Notes: a model not told the origin generated them from the letters alone. DNA of 64,000 nucleotides from Salinisphaera sp963835375 (GCA_963835375.1 CAWIGB010000007.1:1-64000); one strand, 5' to 3'. Positions 9,099 to 19,400 are shown, counted from the first letter of the stretch. Numbers and translations: made by a program.

Positions 9099-9548
9099 AT
9101 GCAGAACTTCGACACCATTCTTCTGGCCTACGACGGCAGCGAACAGGGGCGTATCGCGTTGCGCCGATCCCTGCCGCTGCTCGGCGCCGGCGAGGTCCGT
9201 ACGCATCTGCTCGCCGTCGTGCCGCTGACGGGCGCGGTCGCGGCCGCGGAGGGCTTTTACACCGAAAGCATGTACGAATCCGAGCGCGAGCGGGTGGAAA
9301 ACATCCTGGCCGAAGGCGTGGAGATGCTCAAGGCCAAGGGAATCGACGCCCAGGGCTATGTCCGAGTGGGCGAGCCCGCGCACCAGATCGCGAAACTTGC
9401 GGGCGAACTCGGGGTGGATCTGGTGATCGTCGGTCATCAGCGGCGCGGCGTACTGGCACGCTGGTGGCAGGGGTCGGTCGGCGCTTCGCTGCTCGACCGG
9501 CTCGACTGCAGCCTGCTGATCGCCCAGGATCCGTCGATCGAGACTTAG
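9099..9548 (+). CDS. Universal stress protein, UspA family
   Basis: A 149-residue single-domain Usp protein of the HUP alpha/beta fold. It starts with the typical strand FDTILLAYDGSEQGR, where the Asp is the usual nucleotide-site acidic residue. It ends with VDLVIVGHQRRGVLARWWQGSVGASLLDRLDCSLLIA, containing the G-x2-G-x(9)-G-S/T-like ATP-binding signature, here GHQRRG followed by GSVGAS. ATP binding is plausible but not certain. The start at 9099 is preceded by GGGGG seven to eleven bases upstream. It is flanked by the uncharacterised gene (plus strand) and convergent cysQ. The physiological role is unknown. Confidence 0.9.
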   Translation: MQNFDTILLAYDGSEQGRIALRRSLPLLGAGEVRTHLLAVVPLTGAVAAAEGFYTESMYESERERVENILAEGVEMLKAKGIDAQGYVRVGEPAHQIAKLAGELGVDLVIVGHQRRGVLARWWQGSVGASLLDRLDCSLLIAQDPSIET

Positions 9549-9569
9549 CTCCCCCTCGCGGCCCGTCGC

Positions 9570-10370
9570 TTATTTGGGAACGTAGGCCAGCCAATCCTGG
9601 TTCGCGTCGCCATAGGCGATGAACCAGTCATTCAGCAGGCTGTCGGTCTCGTTGTAGCGCAGTGGCCGGCCGCGTGCGTCGGTCACCTGCCCGCCGGCGG
9701 CCTTGAGCACGGCATGCCCGGCTGCCGTATCCCATTCGCTGGTGGGGCCGAGCCGCGGATAGAAGTCGGCCGCGCCCTCGGCGATCACGCAGAACTTGAG
9801 CGATGAGCCCATGCTCACGGGTTCGTAGTCGCCCATGCCGGACAGCAACCGTTCGATGGCGTCCGAGCGATGCGAGCGCGAAACCAGGATTCGCGGCTTG
9901 TCGATTCGGGCAGGGCTGACCCGGATGGACTCGGCCTCGCCCTCGCCTTCGCGTCGGAAGGCGCCCAGTCCGTTGGCGCCGAACCACAGCAGGTCGAGCG
10001 CGGGCGCATAGACCGCCCCCAGAACGGGCCGCCCGTCCTGGATCAGCGCGATGTTGATCGTGAACTGATCATTGCGGTTGACGAATTCCCTGGTGCCGTC
10101 CAGCGGATCGACCAGCCAGTATTCACGCCATTCCGAGCGCGTGTCGTAGTCGATGTCGGCGCCTTCTTCGGACAGCTGAGGGGTGTCCGGGGTGAGCTCG
10201 GACAATCCGGCCGCGATCGCGCGATGCGCGGCGAGGTCGGCCTGGGTCAACGGGCTGTCATCATCCTTGGTGGTGACATCGAAGTCGCTGCGGTAGACGG
10301 GCAGCGTCTTCGCGCCGGCCTCGACGGCGATGCGGCAGACGGCGTCGAGCAGTTCGCGGGTGATCTCCAT
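9570..10370 (-). CDS. cysQ: 3'(2'),5'-bisphosphate nucleotidase CysQ
   Basis: CysQ removes the 3'-phosphate of PAP, a by-product of sulfate assimilation, to give AMP. The 266-residue protein belongs to the inositol-monophosphatase-like, Mg-dependent, Li-sensitive family. Metal ligands are visible in LSEEGADID, in DPLDGTREFVN (the DPxDGT motif) and in the C-terminal WDTAAGHAVLKAAGG. Cytosolic; no signal peptide. It sits between convergent uspA and upstream rhlB on the same strand. The cysJI genes are about 30 kb away, so sulfur genes are not clustered here. Confidence 0.95.
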   Translation of the reverse strand: MEITRELLDAVCRIAVEAGAKTLPVYRSDFDVTTKDDDSPLTQADLAAHRAIAAGLSELTPDTPQLSEEGADIDYDTRSEWREYWLVDPLDGTREFVNRNDQFTINIALIQDGRPVLGAVYAPALDLLWFGANGLGAFRREGEGEAESIRVSPARIDKPRILVSRSHRSDAIERLLSGMGDYEPVSMGSSLKFCVIAEGAADFYPRLGPTSEWDTAAGHAVLKAAGGQVTDARGRPLRYNETDSLLNDWFIAYGDANQDWLAYVPK

Positions 10371-10447
10371 GACCTAGGCAGTAGCATTCGTAGTAAAACA
10401 CCGCATCATACCGGCCCTGTGGTCGCGCACAAGCCGTACGCGAGCGA

Positions 10448-11764
10448 TCAGCGACCGCCCGAGGACCGACGCTTGCCGTTGCCGCCGCGCCGTCGGTTGT
10501 TGCTACCGCCGCGGGGTTTGCGCTTGCGGTGCGGGGCCGCGGTGAAGTCGCGCACGAACTCGTCTTCGGTCGGCATCTCGGCATCGATCTTGTGCTCGAT
10601 GTAATCCTCGATGTCGGGCAGCGAGTAGACATATTCCTCGCAGGCGAACGAGATCGCCTGGCCGGTATTGCCGGCCCGCGCCGTACGGCCGATGCGATGG
10701 ACATAGTCCTGGGCGTCCTGCGGCAGATCGAAATTGATCACATGCGAGACATCCGGAATGTGCAGGCCACGGGCCGCCACATCGGTCGCGACCATGATCG
10801 GCAGCTGCCCGGTCTTGAACTCCTCGAGCAGACGCAGCCGCTTGTTCTGCGCGACGTCGCCGGAAAGCGTGGCCGCATTGAAGCCATTGGCCACCAGTGT
10901 GTCCTGGATGCGCTCGGCCATGCGTTTGGTATTGATGAAGATCAGCGTGCGCCCCTCGCCGATGCGGCGCAGCGTGCCGATCAGCAACGCGAGCTTGTCG
11001 TCCTTGGAGACGTGATAGAGCTTCTGCTCGATGGCATCGATGTTGACCGTTTCGGTATCCGTGCGCACCAGCTTGGGATCGTTCATGTGCTCGTAGGCAA
11101 GCTCGAGTACGCGATGCGACAGGGTCGCCGAGAACAGCAGATTCTGCCGCCGCCCGGGCGCCGGCATCTTGCGGAACATGTAGCGGATGTCATCGATGAA
11201 GCCGAGGTCGAACATACGATCCGCCTCGTCGAGCACCGCAACCTCGATCGCCTTGAGTGTGTAGATCTTCTGTTTGTAATAGTCGATCAGGCGGCCGGGC
11301 GTGCCGATCAGGATATCCACGCCCGCAGCGATCGCCTCGCGCTGGGTGTCGTAGCCGGTGCCGCCGTAGCAGACCACGCACTTGAGGCCGGTGTCTGCGG
11401 CCAACGGCAGCGCGTCCTGATAGATCTGGTCGGCCAGTTCGCGCGTCGGGGCCAGAATCAGCGCTCTGGGCTGGGCCGCGCCCGTGGGCGCATGGCCGCT
11501 GGGCTCGGGCGCCTGGCGGATCAGCCGATCGAGGGTGGCCAACAGGAAGGCGGCCGTCTTGCCGGTGCCGGTATGGGCCTGGCCGGCGATGTCGCCGCCG
11601 GCCAGCGCCAATGGCAGCGTCTCGGCCTGGATCGGGGTGGCATGGGTGAACCCCCGCGTGTTCAGGCCCGACACGATGGTGTCGTGCAGGCCGAGCGCAT
11701 CCAGCCGGGTCTCGGTGACCAGCTTGCGCGGGGTGGCGTCGTCGGTCGTTTCGGTATCGCTCAT
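10448..11764 (-). CDS. rhlB: DEAD-box ATP-dependent RNA helicase RhlB
   Basis: RhlB unwinds structured RNA and, in enterobacteria, serves the RNA degradosome. The 438-residue protein shows the Q motif (GFTHATPIQAETLPLAL), motif I (AHTGTGKT), Ia (PTRELADQ), DEAD box (LDEADRMFD), SAT (LLFSATLSH) and motif VI (HRIGRTAR). The C-terminus is a basic Arg/Gly/Asn-rich RNA-binding tail. The frame is open to 11851, but the ATG at 11764 (MSDTETTDDATPRK) fits family length. The divergent rhlB / trxA-rho order supports RhlB rather than RhlE. A long repeat-bearing gap separates it from trxA. Confidence 0.93.
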   Translation of the reverse strand: MSDTETTDDATPRKLVTETRLDALGLHDTIVSGLNTRGFTHATPIQAETLPLALAGGDIAGQAHTGTGKTAAFLLATLDRLIRQAPEPSGHAPTGAAQPRALILAPTRELADQIYQDALPLAADTGLKCVVCYGGTGYDTQREAIAAGVDILIGTPGRLIDYYKQKIYTLKAIEVAVLDEADRMFDLGFIDDIRYMFRKMPAPGRRQNLLFSATLSHRVLELAYEHMNDPKLVRTDTETVNIDAIEQKLYHVSKDDKLALLIGTLRRIGEGRTLIFINTKRMAERIQDTLVANGFNAATLSGDVAQNKRLRLLEEFKTGQLPIMVATDVAARGLHIPDVSHVINFDLPQDAQDYVHRIGRTARAGNTGQAISFACEEYVYSLPDIEDYIEHKIDAEMPTEDEFVRDFTAAPHRKRKPRGGSNNRRRGGNGKRRSSGGR

Positions 11765-11795
11765 TGATTTCTCGTCGCGCCGGGGTCGGCGATTA

Positions 11796-12078
11796 GGGCC
11801 TGTTGATGTTCCGTACGCGTCCGCAACAACGCCCATAAGGCCGTAAGTCAAGGCGCAGTGAACGCAGTGTAGTCAGCCTACACGAGCGGGCTGCCACCAT
11901 GGATTGCGGCTTTATGGGGGCTGCCCTTCGGGAGGCTGCGCCGCCATCAAAATGAGACGAGGGCGCCACGCCGCGTCGTTCGCTCCGAGCATGACGCCGC
12001 CATGCCCGGCAGCTCGGGCCGCGCCTGGCACGATTTGCGACAGCAACGCGGGTCTCGTACGGAACATCAGCAGGCCCT
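11796..12078. repeat. 283-bp MITE-like element with 23-bp terminal inverted repeats (element A)
   Basis: The left end (11796-11818) begins AGGGCCTGTTGATGTTCC and the right end (12056-12078) is its reverse complement, with 22 of 23 positions matching. The interior has no plausible gene. It occupies the first half of the rhlB-trxA gap. Similar degenerate ends recur at 22151, 39599, 59125, 60632 and 63515, so this looks like the best-preserved copy of a dispersed non-autonomous repeat. No target duplication was identified with confidence. Confidence 0.75.
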
Positions 12079-12130
12079 GGAAAAAGGGTTGAAAAAATGC
12101 TTGAGATTAGCTCCAATACAAGCGAAGATT

Positions 12131-12172
12131 AAGCATGCAGCAAACCGTTGCATGCTCGAGTTGCATCAACTC
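12131..12172. promoter_or_regulatory. Two adjacent perfect palindromes upstream of trxA
   Basis: The first is AGCATGCA (12131-12138) paired with TGCATGCT (12148-12155), loop of nine. The second is CGAGTTG (12156-12162) paired with CAACTCG (12166-12172), loop of three. They abut exactly. They lie between element A and a weak TATAAC -10-like hexamer (12205-12210). They could be operators or a structured 5' leader of the rhlB or trxA transcript. The role is inferred. Confidence 0.45.
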
Positions 12173-12364
12173 GCTTACCGGCGCTTGTTTTGTGCAACCC
12201 GCACTATAACAGCTTGTGACCATGGCGACCGGGTCGCAGATCTTCGCAAGCTTGCAAACATTTCCCGCGCCCCTAGTTAGGTGTTTGAGGCTTCGCTCCT
12301 TCAGCGGATCGGAAGCCGATCAACCCGATTCCATATTTGTCCTGCTCAGATGTGAGGACGCTCA

Positions 12365-12691
12365 ATGAGTGAAAATATCGTCAAAGTCAGTGACGACAGC
12401 TTTGAAAACGATGTGCTGTCGGCCGCGGGCCCCGTGCTGGTCGATTACTGGGCCGAATGGTGCGGTCCCTGCAAGCAGATTGCCCCGGTGCTCGCCGAGC
12501 TTGCCGACGAATACGAAGGCAAGCTGACCATCGCCAAGCTAAATGTCGACGAGAACCCCAACACGCCGCCGCGCTATGGCATTCGCGGTATTCCGACCCT
12601 GATGCTGTTCAAGGACGGCGAAGTGGCTGGAACCAAGGTCGGCGCTGTCTCCAAGAGCCAGCTCGCCGAATTCGTCGATCAGCACATCTAG
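12365..12691 (+). CDS. trxA: Thioredoxin 1
   Basis: A 108-residue cytosolic thiol-disulfide reductase that serves ribonucleotide reductase, PAPS reductase and general protein repair. The redox site WCGPCK is at about residues 36-41, and the cis-proline motif GIRGIPTLMLF follows near 75-85. One substitution relative to Escherichia coli is PPRYGIRGIP in place of APKYGIRGIP, which is harmless. GAGG lies about nine bases before the ATG. It is directly upstream of rho, with 111 bases between the trxA stop and the preferred rho start. Confidence 0.97.
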   Translation: MSENIVKVSDDSFENDVLSAAGPVLVDYWAEWCGPCKQIAPVLAELADEYEGKLTIAKLNVDENPNTPPRYGIRGIPTLMLFKDGEVAGTKVGAVSKSQLAEFVDQHI

Positions 12692-12802
12692 TCTGATTCG
12701 ACCCGCGTGCCGCCGAGGGCGATTGGCGGCACGCGTCGAACATCCATCCTTGACTCGTTGCCCGACCGGGCGACGACATATCCCGAACGAGCGTATATAA
12801 CC

Positions 12803-14341
<1,539 letters not shown>

Positions 14342-14360
14342 TTCGCGATGTGTCTCAAAA

Positions 14361-14379
14361 AAAAGCGGGTCTTGGGGCC
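14361..14379 (+). terminator. Left half of the rho intrinsic terminator, split by an IS
   Basis: GCGGGTC (14365-14371) would pair with GGCCCGC now at 15813-15819, which is followed by TTTTTT. Without the IS the site would read GCGGG(T/C)C-TTGG-GGCCCGC-T6, with an A-run on the upstream side: a strong bidirectional terminator. The IS4-family insertion separates the two arms by about 1.4 kb. Confidence 0.7.
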
Positions 14380-14426
14380 GTAATGCTGTTCACTTAAGCA
14401 TTGCATAGCCGCCGGGGCTTACCGAG

Positions 14427-14462
14427 AATCCGGCTTTCACTTGATGGAAGCCGGATTTTTTT
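14427..14462 (+). terminator. Intrinsic terminator inside the IS left end
   Basis: AATCCGGCTT (14427-14436) pairs perfectly with AAGCCGGATT (14448-14457) across an 11-base loop and runs into seven consecutive T residues (14456-14462). It lies between the IS end and the transposase start. It should block read-through from rho into the transposase, and by position it replaces rho's broken terminator. Confidence 0.8.
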
Positions 14463-15795
14463 GTGTCCTTGCAGCAGACCCTGTTCGATATAGACGAATC
14501 TGCATTCGTTCTCTGATCTGAGCACGTTTGCCCAACATATTCCGGTCGAATGGGTTGAGTCGGCACTGCATCTATCGTCAGCGGCCACGATTCGCCGTCG
14601 GCGCCTGCCGGCGGATCAAGTGCTCTGGCTGGTGCTGGGCATGGCCCTGTTCCGCAACGAACCTGTATCCGAAGTCGCACGTCGCCTGAATATCTGTGCT
14701 CAAGGCCTGGCCAGCGACCGGCTGATGGCCCGTAGCGGGGTATCTCAGGCCCGCCAGCGGCTGGGCGCTAAACCGGTCGAGTGGCTGTTCCGCCAGACCG
14801 GCGCCGTCTGGGGTCAAGAGCGTTATCCCGGCGATGATTGGCAGGGCTTGCAGGTATTAGCGGCCGACGGCGCTGTACTGCGCACGCCGGATAATGGCGC
14901 ACTTCGAGCCCATTTCGGTTCCGGTAACACGGGCACCGATCGCCAGACGCCGTATCCGATGATGCGTGTCGTTGCGTTGATGAACGTACGCTCGCATGTG
15001 CTACTCGACGCCCAGCTCAGCCCGTATCGGCGTAGTGAGATACGCTTGGCCGATGACTTCATCGACCGTATTCCCGATCATTCCGTGACCTTGTTCGACA
15101 AGGGGGTCTGGAGTGCCGACCTGTTGTTGGGCGTGTCCGCCGGTGGCGCCCAACGCCACTGGCCGATCCCGGCGCGCAAAGGACTCGTGTCGGAAACACT
15201 CGAGACCTATAACGCCGATGATCGACTGCTGCGGATGCGCGTGTCGCCGCAGGCGCGCAAGCGTAACCTCGCTCTACCCGCGACTTGGGACGTGCGCGCC
15301 GTCAGTTATAGCCACAAGGGCAAACGCAAGACGGTGTACACGTCATTGCCCGCCACCCACTACGATACCGACGCGGTCAGCCGCCTTTACAAGGAGCGCT
15401 GGGCGATCGAAGTGGGCTTTCGAGATATCAAGCGTTCATTGCAACACAACGCGGTGACGCTGCGCAGTAAGACCGCGAGCCTGATTTATCAAGAAGTCTG
15501 GGGCCTGCTGTTGGGCTATAACCTGATCCGGCGCGAGGCCAGTCAGGCGGCGGTCGCTCACGGCCAGGATCCGGCGCGCGTGCGCTTCAAGTTCGCCTAT
15601 CAATACATCGCGGCACAGCTGATCGTCATGGCCGCGGCCCAACCGCTGTCTCGCACCGGCGCACGATTATCCGAACTCAGGGCAGGTATCGGTAACTTGT
15701 TCCTGGACGGCCGACCCCGACCTTCAAGGCCGAGATCGGTCAAGATGTCCAAGACCCGCTATCCCGTCAACCGACAGGCCGCGCCGCTTAAGTGA
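14463..15795 (+). pseudogene. IS4-family transposase, frameshifted near the N-terminus
   Basis: A DDE transposase with the IS4-family YREK signature, seen as YKERWAIEVGFRDIK. The first Asp lies in LAADGAVLRTPD and the second in TLFDKGVWSADLL. The long frame is open only from 14494, with GTG at 14620 as its first ATG/GTG start. Homology with IS4 (DLSTFAQHIPVEWVESAL, RRRRLPADQVLWLVLGMAL) clearly begins upstream of that codon. A preceding frame starting at GTG 14463 (SLQQTLFDIDESAF) joins it if one base near 14505-14514 is removed, giving 443 residues against 442 for IS4. As read, the N-terminus is broken, either a real inactivation or a sequencing error. Confidence 0.85.
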
Positions 15796-15868
15796 ACAGC
15801 ATTAGGCCTTGGGGCCCGCTTTTTTCATGTCCGGATGTCGGCAGCGGCCGGCTTGCCGGTACGCTCGG

Positions 15869-16492
15869 CTATGACTTCGGCGCCGAATTCATCGCGCCAG
15901 CTAGTGTGGGCCCGATGCCACGCGCAATGTCCTGCCATCCGCTGGACAGGCTGTTGACCAGCGCCGGATAGCCGTCGGCGGGCAGCGGTACGGTTTTTTC
16001 GAAAGCGCGCCCGGCGAGGGTTTCGCCTTTCGGCCCGACCAGCGTCCAGTGCCCGGCGATATGCGCTTTGCCGTCGTAATGTCCGAGAAACTGATCGACA
16101 CGCGTCTGCAGTTGATAAAGCCCTTGTCGATTACTGCTGGCGCGCACGACGTTCACGCCCGGCAGGCGTCGGTCCAGCGTGATGTAGAGGTCATCGGTGA
16201 GCTGGCCGGAAAGCGACGAAGCCCAGCGGTTGTCGTTGGCGATCACGACTTTGTGCGGCCCGGTCTGGTAGACGATGCCGCCCTGGTCGAGATAGGAGGC
16301 GGTGGCGACCGGCGCGATCATCAGCGTCGGCGCGCCGGGCTGCGGCGTCGTATCCGGGGCGCTCGCGCCGGCGTCCAGCACGAACAGCGAGGGGGAACTC
16401 TGCGTGGTCGCACAGCCGGCAAGCACGACGAGCGAGACGCCCAGCCCTGCCGCAGCGGCGAGGCGGCATAGCGAAGAGCGGGGAGCGGTCAT
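15869..16492 (-). CDS. pqiC: PqiC-type outer-membrane lipoprotein (ABC auxiliary, DUF330)
   Basis: PqiC is the lipoprotein partner of the PqiAB intermembrane lipid-transport system, anchored to the outer membrane and forming a ring that receives the PqiB tunnel. The 207-residue product has a lipoprotein signal with lipobox VLAGC (Cys near residue 27). The family core follows (LMIAPVATASYLDQGGIVYQ, WASSLSGQLTDDLYITLDRRLPG) and a C-terminal region that pads the barrel. The start overlaps the pqiB stop by ATGA, so it is the last gene of pqiABC. Confidence 0.9.
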   Translation of the reverse strand: MTAPRSSLCRLAAAAGLGVSLVVLAGCATTQSSPSLFVLDAGASAPDTTPQPGAPTLMIAPVATASYLDQGGIVYQTGPHKVVIANDNRWASSLSGQLTDDLYITLDRRLPGVNVVRASSNRQGLYQLQTRVDQFLGHYDGKAHIAGHWTLVGPKGETLAGRAFEKTVPLPADGYPALVNSLSSGWQDIARGIGPTLAGAMNSAPKS

Positions 16493-18141
16493 GGATGGGC
16501 CCTCGGGACCGGATCCTTGCCGTCGGGACGGCCGAAGATCAGCGAATTGGGATGATCACGCAGCGTGCGCGTCAGCGGCGCGGCATTGTCGAGCACCTGG
16601 TTCAGACGGTCGACGGTCTGGTTGAGCTGCTGATACGCCGGCGCGCCTTGCTGGAAATTGTCGAGCGTATGCTGCAACTGCTGCAACGTATCGCTGATCT
16701 GGCCCGGCAGCTTCTGCGTTCCCGGCTCAGCCAGTAGCTCATTGACGCGGTGCGTGGCCTGGCGCAACTGTTCCAGCGTGTCGTTGGTCGTGCTCGCGGC
16801 ATGTTTGAGCTGATCCACGATCGGGCCGATGTCCAGGTTGTTCAGCTTGTCCATCAGATTCGAAAGCTGTTGCTGGATGCTCGTGATCTGGCTCGGTTCA
16901 CTGGGAAAGACCGGGAAGGGGCCGACGTGTTGCGTCTTGTATGCCTTGGCATGATGGTCGAACGTCAGATCGATGAACATCGAGCCGGTCAGAAGGTTGG
17001 ACGATTTGATTGTCGCGCGCAGCCCGTGCTCGAAGAACTGCTGATTGCGCTGGCGCCACTGCTTGTTGCTCAAGCTGGCCCAGTCCAGGCTCGGCCGCTG
17101 CGGCTCGATGGCGATCAGGACGGGGATCTTGAAGCCCGAAAAGCTCGAAGGTTTGAAGTTGGCCGGATAGAACGGGACCTTTTCCACCGTGCCGACGCGC
17201 AGCCCGCGGTACTCGACCGAGGCGCCGGCATTGAGCCCGCGAACCGAGTCGTCGAGCAGCACCACGTATTTGAGCTTGCGTTTGTATCGATCCTGGGTCG
17301 CGGCATTGTGCGTTTCGTAGAGTTTGAAGCGCTCGCCGTCGCTCGCCGGCTGGCCGGTATCCACGTCCTCGGGCTGGCCGAAGGTGATGCCCCCGGCCAG
17401 CACGCTCTGCAGCGAGCCGAGCTGGACGTCTACGCCTTCGGAGCCGAGATGCAGATCCACGCCCGAGCGCAGCCAGAACTGCGTGGCATGGGTGATCAGC
17501 TGCGAGTAGGGCTTGCCGATGAACACGGTATAGATCGTCTGGCGTTTGGCCACCGAGAACTGACTGTCCTCGATCTGGCCCACGTTCTGGCCCTGATAGA
17601 CGATCGGGTCGCCCACCGACAGTGTGTTATCGCCGGAATTGACCAGTTTGACGGTGACCCCGGGCTTGTTGCTCGGCGTCGGAGGCGGACTGTCCTGCAC
17701 CTTGAAATGGCGTTTGTCGCTGCTCTTATGCGCCGGGCGCAACTGCAGATAGGCCCCCGACAGAATCGTGTTCAGCCCGGAAATACCCTGGGGGCCGACT
17801 CGTGGTTTGACCACCCAGAAGGCTGCGTCGTCGCCCAGCAGCTTGGACGTGTCCGGATTCATCTGCACCGTGACCTCCGCGCCCTGGTAGTCGTCGGCCA
17901 GTGCCACGCTCGTGACATGACCGACCTGCACGCTGCGGACCTTGAGTTGCGTGTTGCCGGCCTCGATGCCTTCGGCCGTATCCATATCGAGCGTGATCAC
18001 GGGTCCGCGCGACGCGAAGTTATCGTAGAGTAACCAGCCGCCGATCAGCGCGGCGGCGAGCGGAATCAGCCAGACTGGGGAAATGCGCCATCGGCGTGGC
18101 TCGGAGATTTCGGCGGTGTCGTCGGGCGGGTTATCGCTCAT
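16489..18141 (-). CDS. pqiB: Intermembrane transport protein PqiB (three MCE domains)
   Basis: PqiB is an MCE-family protein that forms a periplasm-spanning tube moving lipids between the membranes. The 550-residue product has a short cytoplasmic start, one membrane helix (WLIPLAAALIGGWLLYDNFA, about 24-43), and three MCE/MlaD domains (about 45-140, 160-265 and 285-400; GLNAGASVEYRGLRVGTV marks the third). A C-terminal helical needle (LSNLMDKLNNLDIGPIVD onward) is rich in Gln and Leu. Length agrees with Escherichia coli PqiB (546). It is translationally coupled to pqiA and pqiC by four-base overlaps. Confidence 0.94.
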   Translation of the reverse strand: MSDNPPDDTAEISEPRRWRISPVWLIPLAAALIGGWLLYDNFASRGPVITLDMDTAEGIEAGNTQLKVRSVQVGHVTSVALADDYQGAEVTVQMNPDTSKLLGDDAAFWVVKPRVGPQGISGLNTILSGAYLQLRPAHKSSDKRHFKVQDSPPPTPSNKPGVTVKLVNSGDNTLSVGDPIVYQGQNVGQIEDSQFSVAKRQTIYTVFIGKPYSQLITHATQFWLRSGVDLHLGSEGVDVQLGSLQSVLAGGITFGQPEDVDTGQPASDGERFKLYETHNAATQDRYKRKLKYVVLLDDSVRGLNAGASVEYRGLRVGTVEKVPFYPANFKPSSFSGFKIPVLIAIEPQRPSLDWASLSNKQWRQRNQQFFEHGLRATIKSSNLLTGSMFIDLTFDHHAKAYKTQHVGPFPVFPSEPSQITSIQQQLSNLMDKLNNLDIGPIVDQLKHAASTTNDTLEQLRQATHRVNELLAEPGTQKLPGQISDTLQQLQHTLDNFQQGAPAYQQLNQTVDRLNQVLDNAAPLTRTLRDHPNSLIFGRPDGKDPVPRAHP

Positions 18142-19400
18142 GAGGCATCATTGGGCGCGGCATCGGGCCAGAGTAAACGAGTATCGAAGGTGAGCGCCGC
18201 GATCATGGTGAGGATGACCACGCCAGCGAAGGCGATCGCCCCCGGGCCGGGCTCGATCGACATCAACGCCCCGGCCTGCACCAGCGTCGCCAGCACCGCA
18301 ACCACGAATACATCGATCATCGACCAGCGGCCGATCTTCTCAGTGAGGCGATACGCACGCGTGCGCGCCAGCGATGCGTCAGGCCGCCCGCGGGCCGCAA
18401 TGCACAGCCAAGCCAACGCCACGATCTTGGAGACCGGCACCATGATGCTGGCCACGAAAATCACCGCTGCAATCGGCCAGTCGCCGGATTCGGCGAGATG
18501 CAGGACGCCGGCCGCAATCGTCTGTGGCCGGGAATGGCCCAGTGTCGTTGTGGACAGCACGGGATAGATGTTGGCCGGGATATACAGCAGAGACGCCGTG
18601 ACCAGCAGCGCCCAGGTGAGCTGGATGCGGTCGACCCGGAACACGTGATGACGTTTGCCACAACGCGGGCAGCGATGGCGATGGTTGATCGTGAACGGCG
18701 TCTCACAGGCGCGGCAGGCGACCAGCGCCTGGCTTTGGCCGCTGGCACCGGCATGCACCGGCGCATCCGGCGCGGGCACCGGTGCGATTGCGTCCCACAG
18801 TGCAGCCCAGTCGATCAGGGTGAGCGTGCGAAGCAGTAGCAAAGAATAGATGCAGAAGGCGATGAACGAGGCGCGGATATGGATATCGGCCAGCGAGACG
18901 ATCTTGATCAGGCTGACCAGCACACCGACGATGAACACGTCCGACATCATCCAGGGCTCGAGCGGTCGCAACAGTCGGGCCAGCGGTATGGCGCCCGGCA
19001 ATTGTCGAGCGCCGGCGCCCAGGCAGACATAAACAAGCGTGACGAGATAAAGGCCGGGGAAGGCCACGGTGGTTGCCAGCAGTACCACTGCAAGCACGCC
19101 GTAGTCGTCGCCGACCAGCGCCTTCGCGGTGTCGCCGAAGTTCATGACATGCCCCACGCCATGCGTGGAGAAACCGAGAAACGGAAACGCGAACACCAGG
19201 CCGAGCATGATCAGCGCGGCGATCGCGCAGGCCATTGGCGCCTGGGCATCGCGGCGGGCGGTACCGGTCAGGTGGTGATGACAGCGCGGGCAATGGGCAC
19301 GCTGGCCCGGCTGGCGTTCGGGCAGGCGAACCACCCAGTCACATTCCCCGCACAGCGCCAGCCGCCGCGGCATGCTCGGCGGGTAAAGCGTCTCACTCAC
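18138..19400 (-). CDS. pqiA: Intermembrane transport membrane protein PqiA
   Basis: PqiA is the inner-membrane partner that feeds lipids into PqiB. The 420-residue protein consists of two PqiA repeats of about four membrane helices each. Each repeat is preceded by a zinc-ribbon: CGECDWVVRLP with CPRC (residues about 17-42), and CRACETPFTI with CPRCGKRH (about 220-245). Both CxxC pairs are present in each ribbon, so zinc binding should be intact. It is the first gene of pqiABC. The operon is often paraquat- or sigma-S-responsive elsewhere, but no such site was recognised here. Confidence 0.94.
   Translation of the reverse strand: MSETLYPPSMPRRLALCGECDWVVRLPERQPGQRAHCPRCHHHLTGTARRDAQAPMACAIAALIMLGLVFAFPFLGFSTHGVGHVMNFGDTAKALVGDDYGVLAVVLLATTVAFPGLYLVTLVYVCLGAGARQLPGAIPLARLLRPLEPWMMSDVFIVGVLVSLIKIVSLADIHIRASFIAFCIYSLLLLRTLTLIDWAALWDAIAPVPAPDAPVHAGASGQSQALVACRACETPFTINHRHRCPRCGKRHHVFRVDRIQLTWALLVTASLLYIPANIYPVLSTTTLGHSRPQTIAAGVLHLAESGDWPIAAVIFVASIMVPVSKIVALAWLCIAARGRPDASLARTRAYRLTEKIGRWSMIDVFVVAVLATLVQAGALMSIEPGPGAIAFAGVVILTMIAALTFDTRLLWPDAAPNDAS

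Larger units (their letters stand above)
14380..15804 (+). mobile_element. IS4-family insertion sequence inside the rho terminator
   Basis: The ends are a perfect 19-bp inverted repeat: TAATGCTGTTCACTTAAGC at 14381-14399 and its reverse complement at 15786-15804. The flanks are 12-base near-duplicates, GGTCTTGGGGCC (14368-14379) and GGCCTTGGGGCC (15805-15816), with 11 of 12 matching, in the 9-13 base range known for IS4 relatives. It carries one transposase gene and an internal terminator. Length is about 1.43 kb, close to IS4. The exact left boundary is uncertain by one base. Confidence 0.9.
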
